Shown in pieces: positions 18,201 through 25,546 of a DNA stretch of 53,229 nt. Within the stretch, counting starts at the first letter, position 1, and each line of letters opens with the position of its first letter. This DNA comes from an uncultured Oscillospiraceae bacterium. GTDB lineage: Bacteria; Bacillota; Clostridia; Oscillospirales; Oscillospiraceae. The translations under genes were made by a program, and so were the position numbers. The stretch is from NCBI GenBank assembly GCA_947626495.1, contig CANQSJ010000019.1:1-53229 (forward strand), given 5' to 3'. The notes beneath the pieces are model-generated. The model did no database searches. It saw only the letters and a program-made list of their open reading frames with translations, and was not told where the DNA came from.

Positions 18201-19229
18201 CTGGAGCGGCTGACGGACACCGACGCCAAGACCATCCGTCTGGACGACGCTGACACCATGAGCCTGTTCTCCTCGCCCAAGGCCCTGGGCCTGCCGGACA
18301 ACGACCCCATCATCGGTCAGACTGGCTCCATCGGCATCCCGGAGTTCGGCACCGGCTTCACCCGCCAGATGCTGGTGGACACCCAGCCGGACAAATTCGA
18401 CATGCTGGTGCGCCTGTCCGGCTATTCCCACGGCACTGGCGTGTGGCTGGGCAACGCCCAGGATCTGATCCGGTCCAAGACCGCCACCGTCTCCCAGACC
18501 ATCGGCTGCCGGGACGACATCATGATCTATCTGATGAACTGCGGCATCGACGCCAACACCGCCTTCAAAAGCATGGAGAACGTGCGCAAGAAGAACAAGC
18601 AGCTCACCGACGAGCAGGTCCAGATCATGAAGGAGCACGGCGTGCCCCAGTGGTACATCGACTCCTGCCATAAGATCGAGTACCTGTTCCCCAAGGCCCA
18701 CGCGGTGGCTTATGTGCTGATGGCTTTCCGCATCGCCTGGTACAAGGTCCATAAGCCCTTGGCGTTTTATTCTGCGCTGTTTTACCGCCGCAGCCAGAAG
18801 GACGGCTTCGACGCGGAGATGATGATGGGCGGCGCGAACCGGGTCCGGGCCAAGCTGAAGGAGATCAACGGCAACCCCAACGCCACCGCCAAGGAGCAGG
18901 ATCTGGTCACCACGCTGGAGATGGTGTATGAGTTTTATATGCGGGGGTTCGATTTCGCCCCCATTGACCTGTATGAGTCCAGCGCGTTCACCTTTGACCC
19001 GGTGGGGGACAAGCTGCTGCGGGTGCCCTTCGTGGCCGTGTCCGGTCTGGGCCAGACGGCGGCCCAGGACCTGGCCCGGGCCCGGGAGGGCGGCCGCCGG
19101 TTCGTATCCGTGGAGGAGCTGGCGGCGGTATGCCCCAAGGTCAGCTCCGCCCACATCGAGGTGCTGAAAAAGCTGGGCGCCTTTGGCGAACTGCCCGAGA
19201 CCAGCCAGATGACGCTGTTCGATATGTGA
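15252..19229 (+). CDS. polC: DNA polymerase III alpha subunit, Gram-positive PolC type
   Basis: Replicative polymerase with its own proofreading nuclease (1,325 aa; the family usually has about 1,440). In order: an N-terminal domain, an OB fold (about 120-210), a PHP domain starting HLHTQMST near residue 219, an inserted DnaQ-type exonuclease with DIETTGL near 305, the rest of PHP, a zinc module (CPKC near 792 and CPHC), and the polymerase core beginning PDIDLNFSGEYQ near 845. I place the start at GTG 15252, with GGAG 9 bases upstream; the frame is open further up, but that part overlaps ispG. The N-terminal domain is shorter than in Bacillus. Confidence 0.96.
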   Translation: MEKQTLLEMFPCCQELEKSYGDLGGAFVLEGTVNRERTAMTVKVLFPAMPAPAEVTAVEWAIAGYLGLQAVKVEASWPQEEPRPAEKAAPSGSGKVLLGRAIKGRPAPMKDASPEQKTVVVSGRVFAVETREIQRLGATVLQFDMTDGTGSVRVSKYIPKEEDQSFTKKISKGMYLTVSGSMKFNAYSKEVELEPRHIQTAEAPAPRRDDAPVKRVELHLHTQMSTMDGLTDPAAAVKRAQYWGMPAVAITDHGVAQAFPAASKAAKDIRVLYGMEGYYVNDIDEGIAVRGPGDGPVDGDYVAFDIETTGLSDEKDRITEIGAVRFVKGEPADRFQTYVNPNMSIPESIQRLTGITDRDVFDAPDEAGAVGAFLDFAGDLPLCAHNADFDVGFISAAAERMGRPFEPLVIDTLTLAQALLPDLKKFKLDMVSDRLGLPGFNHHRASDDALVCGRILEKFIPKLSEQGVERLSQVNENCRRQLKAAGRHPRTRHISLLVKNRKGLKNLYELISKSHLEHFRKVPVIPKSLLMAHREGLIVGSACEAGEFFQAVARHRGRAELKRIGAFYDYFEIMPIANNAFMLDSGMAKNEEELRDFNRRVLSIADELGKPVCATGDVHFLDPEDEIFRHILLNAKGYSDADREMPIYFRTTDEMLEEFAYLGEERAYEVVVTNTNLVADMVEGQVELLPEHRLYPPVIENSADQLKDLVYGKLHQMYGPHPEKLIKDRVDEEMNTILGRHFDVIYMSAQKLVADSLAHGYLVGSRGSVGSSLVAYLAGITEVNSLPAHYLCPKCYHTDFASGQGYGCGADMPDKLCPHCGVEMRKEGFDIPFATFLGIKGDKVPDIDLNFSGEYQANAHAYTKTLFGADHVFKAGTVGTIAEKTAYGYVKKYAEEKALAFNQAEMNRLALGLVGVKRTTGQHPGGLVIIPQDKDVTDFCPVQHPADDAGTDIITTHLEYHFMEDYLLKLDELGHDNPTMINMLERLTDTDAKTIRLDDADTMSLFSSPKALGLPDNDPIIGQTGSIGIPEFGTGFTRQMLVDTQPDKFDMLVRLSGYSHGTGVWLGNAQDLIRSKTATVSQTIGCRDDIMIYLMNCGIDANTAFKSMENVRKKNKQLTDEQVQIMKEHGVPQWYIDSCHKIEYLFPKAHAVAYVLMAFRIAWYKVHKPLAFYSALFYRRSQKDGFDAEMMMGGANRVRAKLKEINGNPNATAKEQDLVTTLEMVYEFYMRGFDFAPIDLYESSAFTFDPVGDKLLRVPFVAVSGLGQTAAQDLARAREGGRRFVSVEELAAVCPKVSSAHIEVLKKLGAFGELPETSQMTLFDM

Positions 19230-19286
19230 GGAAAACGGCCGGGAGGCCGGTGTGGCATTCAGATCCTGACAGGGGGGATATGGGCC

Positions 19287-19598
19287 GTGGAATTGCTTCT
19301 TGTGATCGCGTTCATTCTGGCGGTTTTGTACGCGTACAAGACCTATGCTCAGTCAAAAAAGGAGTTCGAAGAGGCGAAAAAAGAGAAGGAGGAGAGAAAG
19401 GCTATGGAAAAGGAGAACGCTCCGGTGTATGATCCCAAAACATTGCTGGCCAGAGCTCTGAACGGTCAGACCTTGAACGAGGAGGAAAGCGTTTTTCTGG
19501 CAGATTATATTGTAAAGCTGAAAGCGATGATAGAAGAGGCGATCGATCTGGCGGCGGACGCCTATTACAGCCCCTTCACCCCGCGGGATTTTCGGTAG
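19287..19598 (+). CDS. Small single-pass membrane protein (103 aa), unknown function
   Basis: An N-terminal hydrophobic helix (about residues 2-18, LLLVIAFILAVLYAY) is followed by a charged, probably coiled-coil stretch rich in Lys and Glu (19-45) and an acidic C-terminal domain ending in AADAYYSPFTPRDFR. I do not recognise the family. The start is GTG with AGGGGGG 10 bases upstream. It lies 57 bases after polC on the same strand, and its base composition is less GC-rich than its neighbours. A terminator follows. Confidence 0.7.
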   Translation: MELLLVIAFILAVLYAYKTYAQSKKEFEEAKKEKEERKAMEKENAPVYDPKTLLARALNGQTLNEEESVFLADYIVKLKAMIEEAIDLAADAYYSPFTPRDFR

Positions 19599-19620
19599 AG
19601 ACCGGCCGCGTCATATAGGA

Positions 19621-19662
19621 AAAACGATCTCCCGGGCATGAGTCCCGGGAGATCGTTTTTTT
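19621..19662 (+). terminator. Bidirectional terminator between the small membrane gene and the malic enzyme gene
   Basis: A 16-bp perfect stem (19621-19636 with 19644-19659) encloses a 7-base loop and is flanked by A-rich DNA on the left and T7 on the right. It can stop transcription from both sides, ending the plus-strand polC unit and the minus-strand malic enzyme operon. Confidence 0.9.
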
Positions 19663-19690
19663 GTGGAGTTTGCCGGATGGGCGGCGGGCG

Positions 19691-20863
19691 TTATATCCGC
19701 GCTACGCCGGAATCCCGGGCGGCCTGGGCCACGGCGGCGGCCACCGCGTCCCGCACCCGGGGATCAAAGGGCCGGGGGATGATGTACTCGGCGCAGAGCT
19801 CGTCCTCGCCCACCAGCCCCGCCAGGGCGTGGGCGGCGGCCACCTTCATGGCCTGGTTGATGTCGCTGGCCCGCACGTCCAGGGCGCCCCGGAAGATGCC
19901 GGGGAAGGCCAGAATGTTGTTGAGCTGGTTGGGCAGATCGCTGCGGCCGGTGGCGGCCACGGCGGCGCCGTTGCGGATGGCCTCGTCGGGGAAGATCTCC
20001 GGCATGGGATTGGCGCAGGCGAACACGATGGCCCTCTCCGCCATGGAGCGGACCATCTCGCCGGTGACGGAACCGGGGGCGGACACGCCGATCACCGCGT
20101 CGGCGCCCCGCAGCGCGTCGGCCAGGGACCCGGTGATGCCGGCGCGGTTGGTCACGGCGGCCAGAGCGCGCTTGGCGGAATTCAGGTCCGGCCGGCAGGC
20201 GGCGATGGGACCGGTGCGGTCGCAGACGATCACATCCCCGGCGCCCACCCCGGTCAGCAGCCGGGCGATGGCGGTGCCCGCCGCGCCGGCGCCGTTGATG
20301 ACGACGCGCACGTCCTCCAGACGCTTGCCCACCACCTTCAGGGCGTTGATGAGCCCCGCCAGGGCGATGACGGCGGTGCCGTGCTGGTCGTCGTGGAACA
20401 CGGGGATGTCGCACAGATCCTTCAGCTTCTCCTCGATCTCAAAGCAGCGGGGCGCGGCGATGTCCTCCAGGTTGATCCCGCCGAAGGAGCCGGCCAGCAG
20501 GGACACGGTGCGGACGATGTCGTCCACGTCGTGGGAGCGGATGCACAGGGGGATGGCGTCCACGCCGCCCAGGGCCTTGAACAGCACGCACTTGCCCTCC
20601 ATCACGGGCATGCCCGCCTCCGGGCCGATGTCCCCCAGCCCCAGCACGGCGGAGCCGTCGGTGACCACGGCCACGGTGTTCCACCGGCCGGTGAGCGCGT
20701 AGCTCTTGGCCGGGTCCTTCTGGATCTCCAGACAGGGGGCGGCCACCCCGGGGGTGTAGGCCAGGGACAGGGCCTCGGTGCTGTCCACCGGCACCTTGGG
20801 CTCGACGGAGAGTTTGCCCCGCCACTGGGCGTGGGCCTGGAGAGATGCTTTTAAGTAGTCCAA
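19691..20863 (-). CDS. NAD-dependent malic enzyme
   Basis: Oxidative decarboxylation of malate to pyruvate and CO2 with reduction of NAD(P) (390 aa, the short bacterial form). The malic domain has SLAYTPGVAAPC, VVTDGSAVLGLGDIG, the substrate region GINLEDIAAPRCFEIE and the metal site PVFHDDQHGTA. A Rossmann domain follows with VVINGAGAAGTAIARLL. It is the last gene of a minus-strand operon, 16 bases after fumB, so fumarate hydration feeds straight into it. NAD preference is inferred from family and context. Confidence 0.93.
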   Translation of the reverse strand: MDYLKASLQAHAQWRGKLSVEPKVPVDSTEALSLAYTPGVAAPCLEIQKDPAKSYALTGRWNTVAVVTDGSAVLGLGDIGPEAGMPVMEGKCVLFKALGGVDAIPLCIRSHDVDDIVRTVSLLAGSFGGINLEDIAAPRCFEIEEKLKDLCDIPVFHDDQHGTAVIALAGLINALKVVGKRLEDVRVVINGAGAAGTAIARLLTGVGAGDVIVCDRTGPIAACRPDLNSAKRALAAVTNRAGITGSLADALRGADAVIGVSAPGSVTGEMVRSMAERAIVFACANPMPEIFPDEAIRNGAAVAATGRSDLPNQLNNILAFPGIFRGALDVRASDINQAMKVAAAHALAGLVGEDELCAEYIIPRPFDPRVRDAVAAAVAQAARDSGVARI

Positions 20864-20879
20864 AGGTGTGTCCTCCGTA

Positions 20880-21419
20880 TCACAAATAGGGCGAGTAGAG
20901 CTCGCCGGTCCAGTCGCAGAATACGCTGACGGGGAAGTTTTCCACCTCCAGCCGGTGCACCGCCTCGGTGCCCAGCTCGGGGAAGGCCACCACGTCGCAG
21001 CGCTTCACATAGTTGGCCAGCAGCGCGCCGCAGCCGCCCTCGGCGGAGAAGTACACGCAGGTGTTCTCCCGGATGGCGTCCAGCACCGCCTGGCCCCGGC
21101 GGCCCTTGCCGATCATGCCCTTCAGTCCCGCCGCCAGCAGAGCGGGAGTATAGCGGTCCATCCGGTAGGAGGTGGTGGGTCCGCAGGAGCCGATGGGCCG
21201 TCCCGGGGGCGCCGGGGTGGGGCCGGTGTAGTAGATGATCTGGCCGGCGGGGTCGAAGGGCAGACTCTCGCCCGCCGCCAGCAGCTCCGCCAGCTTTTTA
21301 TGGGCCGCGTCCCGGGCGGTGTAGATCACGCCGGTGATGCGCACCTGGTCCCCGGCATGGAGAGAGCGCACTGTCTCGTCCGTCAGGGGGGTGGTGATGT
21401 GTTTTTCGTTTCGATCCAT
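20880..21419 (-). CDS. Fumarate hydratase class I, beta subunit
   Basis: C-terminal half of the two-subunit iron-sulfur fumarase (179 aa), which hydrates fumarate to malate together with the alpha subunit. Typical pieces are LHAGDQVRITGVIYTARDAAH, IIYYTGPTPAPPG, GSCGPTTSYRMDRYTP and MIGKGRRG. The frame opens further upstream, but homology begins at the ATG at 21419. It is separated from its alpha-subunit gene by a lipoprotein gene, which is unusual. The same fold also occurs in tartrate dehydratase, so malic enzyme next door is the main argument for fumarase. Confidence 0.9.
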   Translation of the reverse strand: MDRNEKHITTPLTDETVRSLHAGDQVRITGVIYTARDAAHKKLAELLAAGESLPFDPAGQIIYYTGPTPAPPGRPIGSCGPTTSYRMDRYTPALLAAGLKGMIGKGRRGQAVLDAIRENTCVYFSAEGGCGALLANYVKRCDVVAFPELGTEAVHRLEVENFPVSVFCDWTGELYSPYL

Positions 21420-21450
21420 CGTCAGCCTTGCTCCTTGTATGCCCAGGCTC

Positions 21451-22266
21451 TCACCGATAGAAGGAGAGCATGCCGTAGTATTTGGTGACCAGGCCCTTGT
21501 CCTGCACGTCGTCCCGGAAGTCGTCGGGGGCGTAGCGCAGAAGGTAGTAATCCATATCGTGCAGGGTCTTGAACAGGTCATTGGCCCGGCCCATGTCGTG
21601 GGTATTCCGGGCGTCGTCCGCCGCGTCCGCCAGGGAGCGCAGGTCGTTTTTAAAGGTCTCGTCCTGGACGCCGGCGATGATATCCTCCAGGATGGCGATG
21701 AAACCGTCCGCGTCGCAGTCGTTTTGCACCACCAGATAGGAGATGGTGTCTTCGGTGCCGTATTTGTCGCAGAAGCCCTGCCAGGTGAGGTCCTCCCGCT
21801 CCATGATGGCGCTGATGTCCTCCCGGGACATGTCCCCGGTGTAGCTTGTGCCCACGTTTATCTCGCCGGTCTGGTCAAAATAGTTCCAGGCCAGATCCTC
21901 CGGGTCGGCCAGGGAGTCGAATATGTTGTCGTACAGATATTTGCCCTCCCACCAGCTGTTGGCCCCCTGGATGACATCGTAAAGATGCTCGATCTGCTCC
22001 TGGCTCATGCCCGCCAGGGCCTGTTCCCGGGCGGCGAGCACCTGCTCCCGGGAGGGGGAAGGGACGAAGGCGGGGGTGGGGCTGGGAGCGGGAAGATCCG
22101 CCGGCGCCGGGGTGGGGGCGTTCATCTGCTCCAGGGTCTCGCTGTCCACCTCTATGACCCGGCGGCCCGCCGAGGGGGCCGGGGTCTGGACCGCGTCCCC
22201 GTCCGGGCCGGAGCAGCCGGCCAGGAGAAGCAGCGCCAGGGCCCAGAGAAGGGGCAGCTTTTTCAT
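21451..22266 (-). CDS. Predicted lipoprotein of unknown function, between the fumarase subunit genes
   Basis: A 271-residue exported protein. It starts with a signal peptide ending in the lipobox LLAGCSG (Cys18 would carry the lipid). A Pro/Ala-rich linker (about residues 25-70) follows, then an acidic, helix-rich domain of about 200 residues with many Asp, Glu and Tyr that I do not recognise. Its ATG overlaps the fumA stop (TAATG) and its stop is 31 bases before fumB, so it must be translated from the same mRNA. It lies outside the membrane while both fumarase subunits are cytoplasmic, so a direct role in the enzyme is unlikely. Confidence 0.85.
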   Translation of the reverse strand: MKKLPLLWALALLLLAGCSGPDGDAVQTPAPSAGRRVIEVDSETLEQMNAPTPAPADLPAPSPTPAFVPSPSREQVLAAREQALAGMSQEQIEHLYDVIQGANSWWEGKYLYDNIFDSLADPEDLAWNYFDQTGEINVGTSYTGDMSREDISAIMEREDLTWQGFCDKYGTEDTISYLVVQNDCDADGFIAILEDIIAGVQDETFKNDLRSLADAADDARNTHDMGRANDLFKTLHDMDYYLLRYAPDDFRDDVQDKGLVTKYYGMLSFYR

Positions 22267-23030
22267 TAGAGCACCTCGCTGGCGTATCGGAGAGAGTGGC
22301 AGCCGATGGAAACGGCGCAGGGCAGGCCCGCGATGTGGGTGGGGGCGGCGAGGATGTTCACGCCGATGGAGAACTTTTTCGTCGCCTCATACAGCTCCTG
22401 TTCCAAGGCCGCGTAGAAGGAGTCGGGGTTGGGCCCCTCCCGGAGCACCGCCCGCTTGGCTATGTGGGCCACGAGGTCGAAGTTGCCGCCGATCCCCACG
22501 CCGATCATCACCGGCGGGCAGGCGTCGGGCACCGCCATTTTTGCCGTCTCCAACACGAAGGCCTTCACGCCCTCGATTCCGTCGGCGGGGGTTAGCATGG
22601 CGATGCGGGCCTTGTTCTCGCAGCCGAAGCCCCGGGGGGCCACGGTGACCTTTACCCGGTCCCCGGGCACCAGCTCGGTGTAGATCGCGGCGGGGGTGTT
22701 GTCCCCGGTGTTTTGCCGGCGCAGGGGATCCGCCACGATGGAGGAGCGCAGATACCCCTCCTTCACCGCCCGGCGGACGCCCTCGTCCACGGCGGCGGGG
22801 ATGTCCCCGGTGAGGTGGACGTCCTGGCCCACCTCCAGATACACCGCCGCCATGCCCGTGTCCTGGCACAGGGGGATGTTCCCGTTTTTCTCAAAATTCT
22901 CGATGATATAGGGGTTGCCAAAGGCGTACAGCTTCGCCTTCACCGATTCCGGCAGGACGAGACACGCCCGCACGTATAACTCCGCCACGGCGTCGGTGAG
23001 CCGCCGGGCGTCGATCTGGCGAAGGCTCAT
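22266..23030 (-). CDS. Fumarate hydratase class I, alpha subunit
   Basis: N-terminal half of two-subunit iron-sulfur fumarase (254 aa). Likely cluster cysteines lie in IPLCQDTG (Cys55), GFGCENKA (Cys137) and DACPPVMIGVGIGG (Cys171). The start at ATG 23030 overlaps the nadE stop (ATGA); a longer in-frame start would run back into nadE and is rejected. It forms an operon with nadE upstream and the lipoprotein, beta subunit and malic enzyme downstream. Tartrate dehydratase is the main alternative. Confidence 0.92.
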   Translation of the reverse strand: MSLRQIDARRLTDAVAELYVRACLVLPESVKAKLYAFGNPYIIENFEKNGNIPLCQDTGMAAVYLEVGQDVHLTGDIPAAVDEGVRRAVKEGYLRSSIVADPLRRQNTGDNTPAAIYTELVPGDRVKVTVAPRGFGCENKARIAMLTPADGIEGVKAFVLETAKMAVPDACPPVMIGVGIGGNFDLVAHIAKRAVLREGPNPDSFYAALEQELYEATKKFSIGVNILAAPTHIAGLPCAVSIGCHSLRYASEVL

Positions 23031-23755
23031 CCGGGGTAGGTGACCTGGGGCTGGCGCTTGTGCTCGCTGATGCGGTGGAACCGGTCGATGACGGCCCGGT
23101 CCTGCTCGTCGGCCTCGCCGGTGAGGAGGAACTGGTCGATGGCGGCGTAGGTGACGCCCATCTCCTTCTCGTCGGTCTGCCCCTCGAAGAGCCCCGCCGA
23201 GGGAGCCTTGGTGCGGATGGACATGGGCGCGTCCAGATACGCCAGAAACTCGTAGATCTCCGTCACCGTCAGGTCCGCGATGGGGTTGAGGTCGTAGGCC
23301 CCGTCGCCCCACTTGGTGAAGTAGCCCATATAGGCCTCGGAGCGGTTGCCGGTGCCCGCCACCAGGCGGCCCTCCGCGCCGGCGATGGCGTACAGGGTGG
23401 TCATGCGAAGGCGGGGGGCGATGTTGGCGATGGCGGCGCCGGTCATCTCCACTGCGCCCTGGATGGCGGCCAGCTCCGCCTCCCGCACGGGGGTCAGATC
23501 CACCAGCCGGGTCTCGATGCCGTACTGGGCCGCGGCGGCCTTGCCGTCCTCCAGATCGATGCTGAAGTTGCGTTGGGAGGCGCAGGGCATGAGCACGCCC
23601 ACGGTGTTGTCGCAGGCCGCCTTGCACAGGATGCCCACCAGGGTGCAGTCCTTGCCGCCGGAATTGCCGTACACGATGCCCTTCTGGCCGCTCTTGGCCA
23701 GGGTCTCCTTTATGAACGCCACCCGCTTTTCAAATTCCTCTTTGTAGTTTCTCAT
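23027..23755 (-). CDS. nadE: NH3-dependent NAD(+) synthetase
   Basis: Last step of NAD synthesis, amidating deamido-NAD with ammonia and ATP (242 aa; no glutaminase domain, so ammonia-dependent). The ATP pyrophosphatase loop is YGNSGGKDCT, and GTGNRSEAYMGYFTKWGDG is the substrate-binding stretch. AAAGGGG precedes the ATG at 23755. It heads the operon whose later enzymes (fumarase, malic enzyme) generate NADH, a sensible pairing. A near-consensus promoter lies upstream. Confidence 0.95.
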   Translation of the reverse strand: MRNYKEEFEKRVAFIKETLAKSGQKGIVYGNSGGKDCTLVGILCKAACDNTVGVLMPCASQRNFSIDLEDGKAAAAQYGIETRLVDLTPVREAELAAIQGAVEMTGAAIANIAPRLRMTTLYAIAGAEGRLVAGTGNRSEAYMGYFTKWGDGAYDLNPIADLTVTEIYEFLAYLDAPMSIRTKAPSAGLFEGQTDEKEMGVTYAAIDQFLLTGEADEQDRAVIDRFHRISEHKRQPQVTYPG

Positions 23756-23792
23756 GATGTTATTATCCCCTTTCCCGTGGAGCTTTGAGCGC

Positions 23793-23821
23793 ATTATACG
23801 CGCTTTGGAAGGGTTTGTAAA
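23793..23821 (-). promoter_or_regulatory. Sigma-A promoter of the nadE-fum-malic enzyme operon
   Basis: On the minus strand TTTACA (23821-23816), a 17-base spacer and TATAAT (23798-23793) lie about 40 bases before the nadE start. Confidence 0.85.
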
Positions 23822-23865
23822 TGCGAATTGTGAACAAAAGAGAACGCGGCGCGGCAAATGGGAAG

Positions 23866-24123
23866 TTATACTACAGAGCGTATCAAAAACCCAAACACGA
23901 TGATCACCAGCACACTACCGATCCGCACACCCTTTTTCAATTCAGCATGATTTCTCCAATCCACGGATTTCGGCCATACAGGATTTATGAAAAAGAGCAG
24001 CCCGATGATAATCCATGCAACATTATGAAATATACCCATCTTAAAAATCTGTTCAAAGGCAAAAGAGCATACGAGAATAGCCAATGAAATATATATCTGC
24101 GTTTTGAAGGACAATCTTTTCAA
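23866..24123 (-). CDS. Small AT-rich membrane protein (85 aa), unknown function
   Basis: Three hydrophobic stretches are visible: IYISLAILVCSFAF, NVAWIIIGLLFFI and SVLVIIVFGFLI. A basic, tryptophan-containing loop (VWPKSVDWRNHAELKKG) lies between the last two. I do not recognise the family. I prefer the TTG at 24123 because GAGGTG lies 6 bases before it; a GTG at 24132 lies within that site. The gene and its flanks (about 23.82-24.14 kb) are clearly more AT-rich than everything around them, which suggests recent arrival. Confidence 0.6.
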   Translation of the reverse strand: MKRLSFKTQIYISLAILVCSFAFEQIFKMGIFHNVAWIIIGLLFFINPVWPKSVDWRNHAELKKGVRIGSVLVIIVFGFLIRSVV

Positions 24124-24178
24124 AGAAATCACCTCGCCAACTACCGATCTGCCGCGCTGTTGCGTACCGCAATAGTAT

Positions 24179-24210
24179 AAGGGAGACGCGCCGTGGGGCG
24201 CGCCTCCCTT
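24179..24210 (-). terminator. Probable terminator of the purA transcription unit
   Basis: A 14-bp stem with one mismatch (24210-24197 with 24192-24179 on the minus strand) and a 4-base loop lies 13 bases past the purA stop. The following tract is only weakly T-rich, so termination may be partial. Confidence 0.6.
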
Positions 24211-24222
24211 GGATGCTGTGTT

Positions 24223-25497
24223 TTATCCCATGTAGATGTACTGGTCCCGGTCGGCGCCCACGGAGATGTAGGTGAACTTGCAGTCCACCACCTCCTCCAG
24301 GTAGCGGATGTAGGCCTGGGCGGCCTTGGGCAGGTCGGCAAACTTCCGGCAGCCGGTGATGTCGCCGGAGAATCCCTCCCGGTACTCATAGATGGGCTTG
24401 CACTTCTCCAGCACCGGCTCCAGGGGGAAGGCGTCGATGCGCTCGCCCTCGTACTCGTAGGCCACGCACACGGGGATCTTCTCAAAGCCGGAGAGCACGT
24501 CCAGCTTGGTCAGCGCCAGCTCTGTGGCGCCCTGCATCTGCACGCCGTAGCGGCTGGCCACCACGTCAAAGCCGCCCACACGCCGGGGCCGGCCGGTGGC
24601 CGCACCATACTCGCCGCCCGCCTCCCGGAGAGCGTGGGCCTCGTCGCCGGAAAACTCGCACACGAAGGGGCCGCCGCCCACGGCGGAGGAGTAGGCCTTG
24701 GTGATGCCCACCACGCTGTCCAGATGCTTGGCCGGGATGCCCGCGCCGATGGGGGCGAAGGAGGCGAGAGTGCAGGAGGAGCTGGTGTAGGGGAAGATGC
24801 CGAAGTCCAGATCCCGCAGCGCCCCCAGCTGGGCCTCCAGCAGCAGGCTCTTGCCGCTGTCCACGGCGGCGGTGAGGTACTGGGTGGTGTCGCAGATGTT
24901 GTCCACCAGCGGCTCGCCGTTTTGCATCAGCCAGTCGTACATCTCCGTGACGGAGATGGGCTCGTGGCCGTAGGCCCCGGCGATGGTCAGGTTCTTCCAC
25001 TCCACGATGTCCGCCAGCCGGTCCTTCAGCATCTCCGGGAACAGCAGGTCGCCCATGCGGATGGACTTGCGCATGTACTTATCGGAGTACACCGGGCCGA
25101 TGCCCCGGCGGGTGGAGCCCTGTTTTTTCGCGCCCATCCGGTCCTCCTCCAGTCCGTCCAGCAGGGGGTGGAAGGGCATGCATATCGTGACGCGGTCGCT
25201 GATCTTCAGATTCTCCGGCCCGATGGCCACGCCCTTTTCCGTCAGCCGGCCGATCTCGCCGGTGAGGTGGCCCAGATCCACCACCATGCCCGGGCCCATG
25301 ACGTTGACGGTCTCGGGCCGCAGAATGCCGGAGGGCAGCAGGTTCAAAATGAACTTGCCCCGGTCGTTCACCACCGTATGGCCGGCGTTGTTGCCGCCTT
25401 GATAGCGGGAGACGATGTCATACTGGCTGCTGAGCAGGTCCACCATGCGGCCCTTGCCCTCGTCGCCCCAGTTGATACCCACGACTGCTGTGATCAT
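24223..25497 (-). CDS. purA: Adenylosuccinate synthetase
   Basis: Converts IMP and aspartate to adenylosuccinate with GTP, the first committed step to AMP (424 aa, usual length). Conserved pieces are VGINWGDEGKGRMVDLL at the start, QGGNNAGHTVV, GSTRRGIGPVYSDK and GRPRRVGGFD. AAGGAG precedes the ATG. It follows the zinc-ribbon gene by 49 bases on the same strand. purB, the next enzyme in the pathway, lies 3 kb upstream on the same strand. Confidence 0.97.
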   Translation of the reverse strand: MITAVVGINWGDEGKGRMVDLLSSQYDIVSRYQGGNNAGHTVVNDRGKFILNLLPSGILRPETVNVMGPGMVVDLGHLTGEIGRLTEKGVAIGPENLKISDRVTICMPFHPLLDGLEEDRMGAKKQGSTRRGIGPVYSDKYMRKSIRMGDLLFPEMLKDRLADIVEWKNLTIAGAYGHEPISVTEMYDWLMQNGEPLVDNICDTTQYLTAAVDSGKSLLLEAQLGALRDLDFGIFPYTSSSCTLASFAPIGAGIPAKHLDSVVGITKAYSSAVGGGPFVCEFSGDEAHALREAGGEYGAATGRPRRVGGFDVVASRYGVQMQGATELALTKLDVLSGFEKIPVCVAYEYEGERIDAFPLEPVLEKCKPIYEYREGFSGDITGCRKFADLPKAAQAYIRYLEEVVDCKFTYISVGADRDQYIYMG

Positions 25498-25546
25498 GAT
25501 GCAATCTCCTTCTTATATGTGATGTGTATCCAGGTGCCGGTCCCGC

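Noticed and set aside
15267-19154. Nearly 1,300-codon open frame antisense to polC
   Set aside because: It covers the same bases as PolC, which has full domain support. The antisense translation is low-complexity and lacks a ribosome-binding site.
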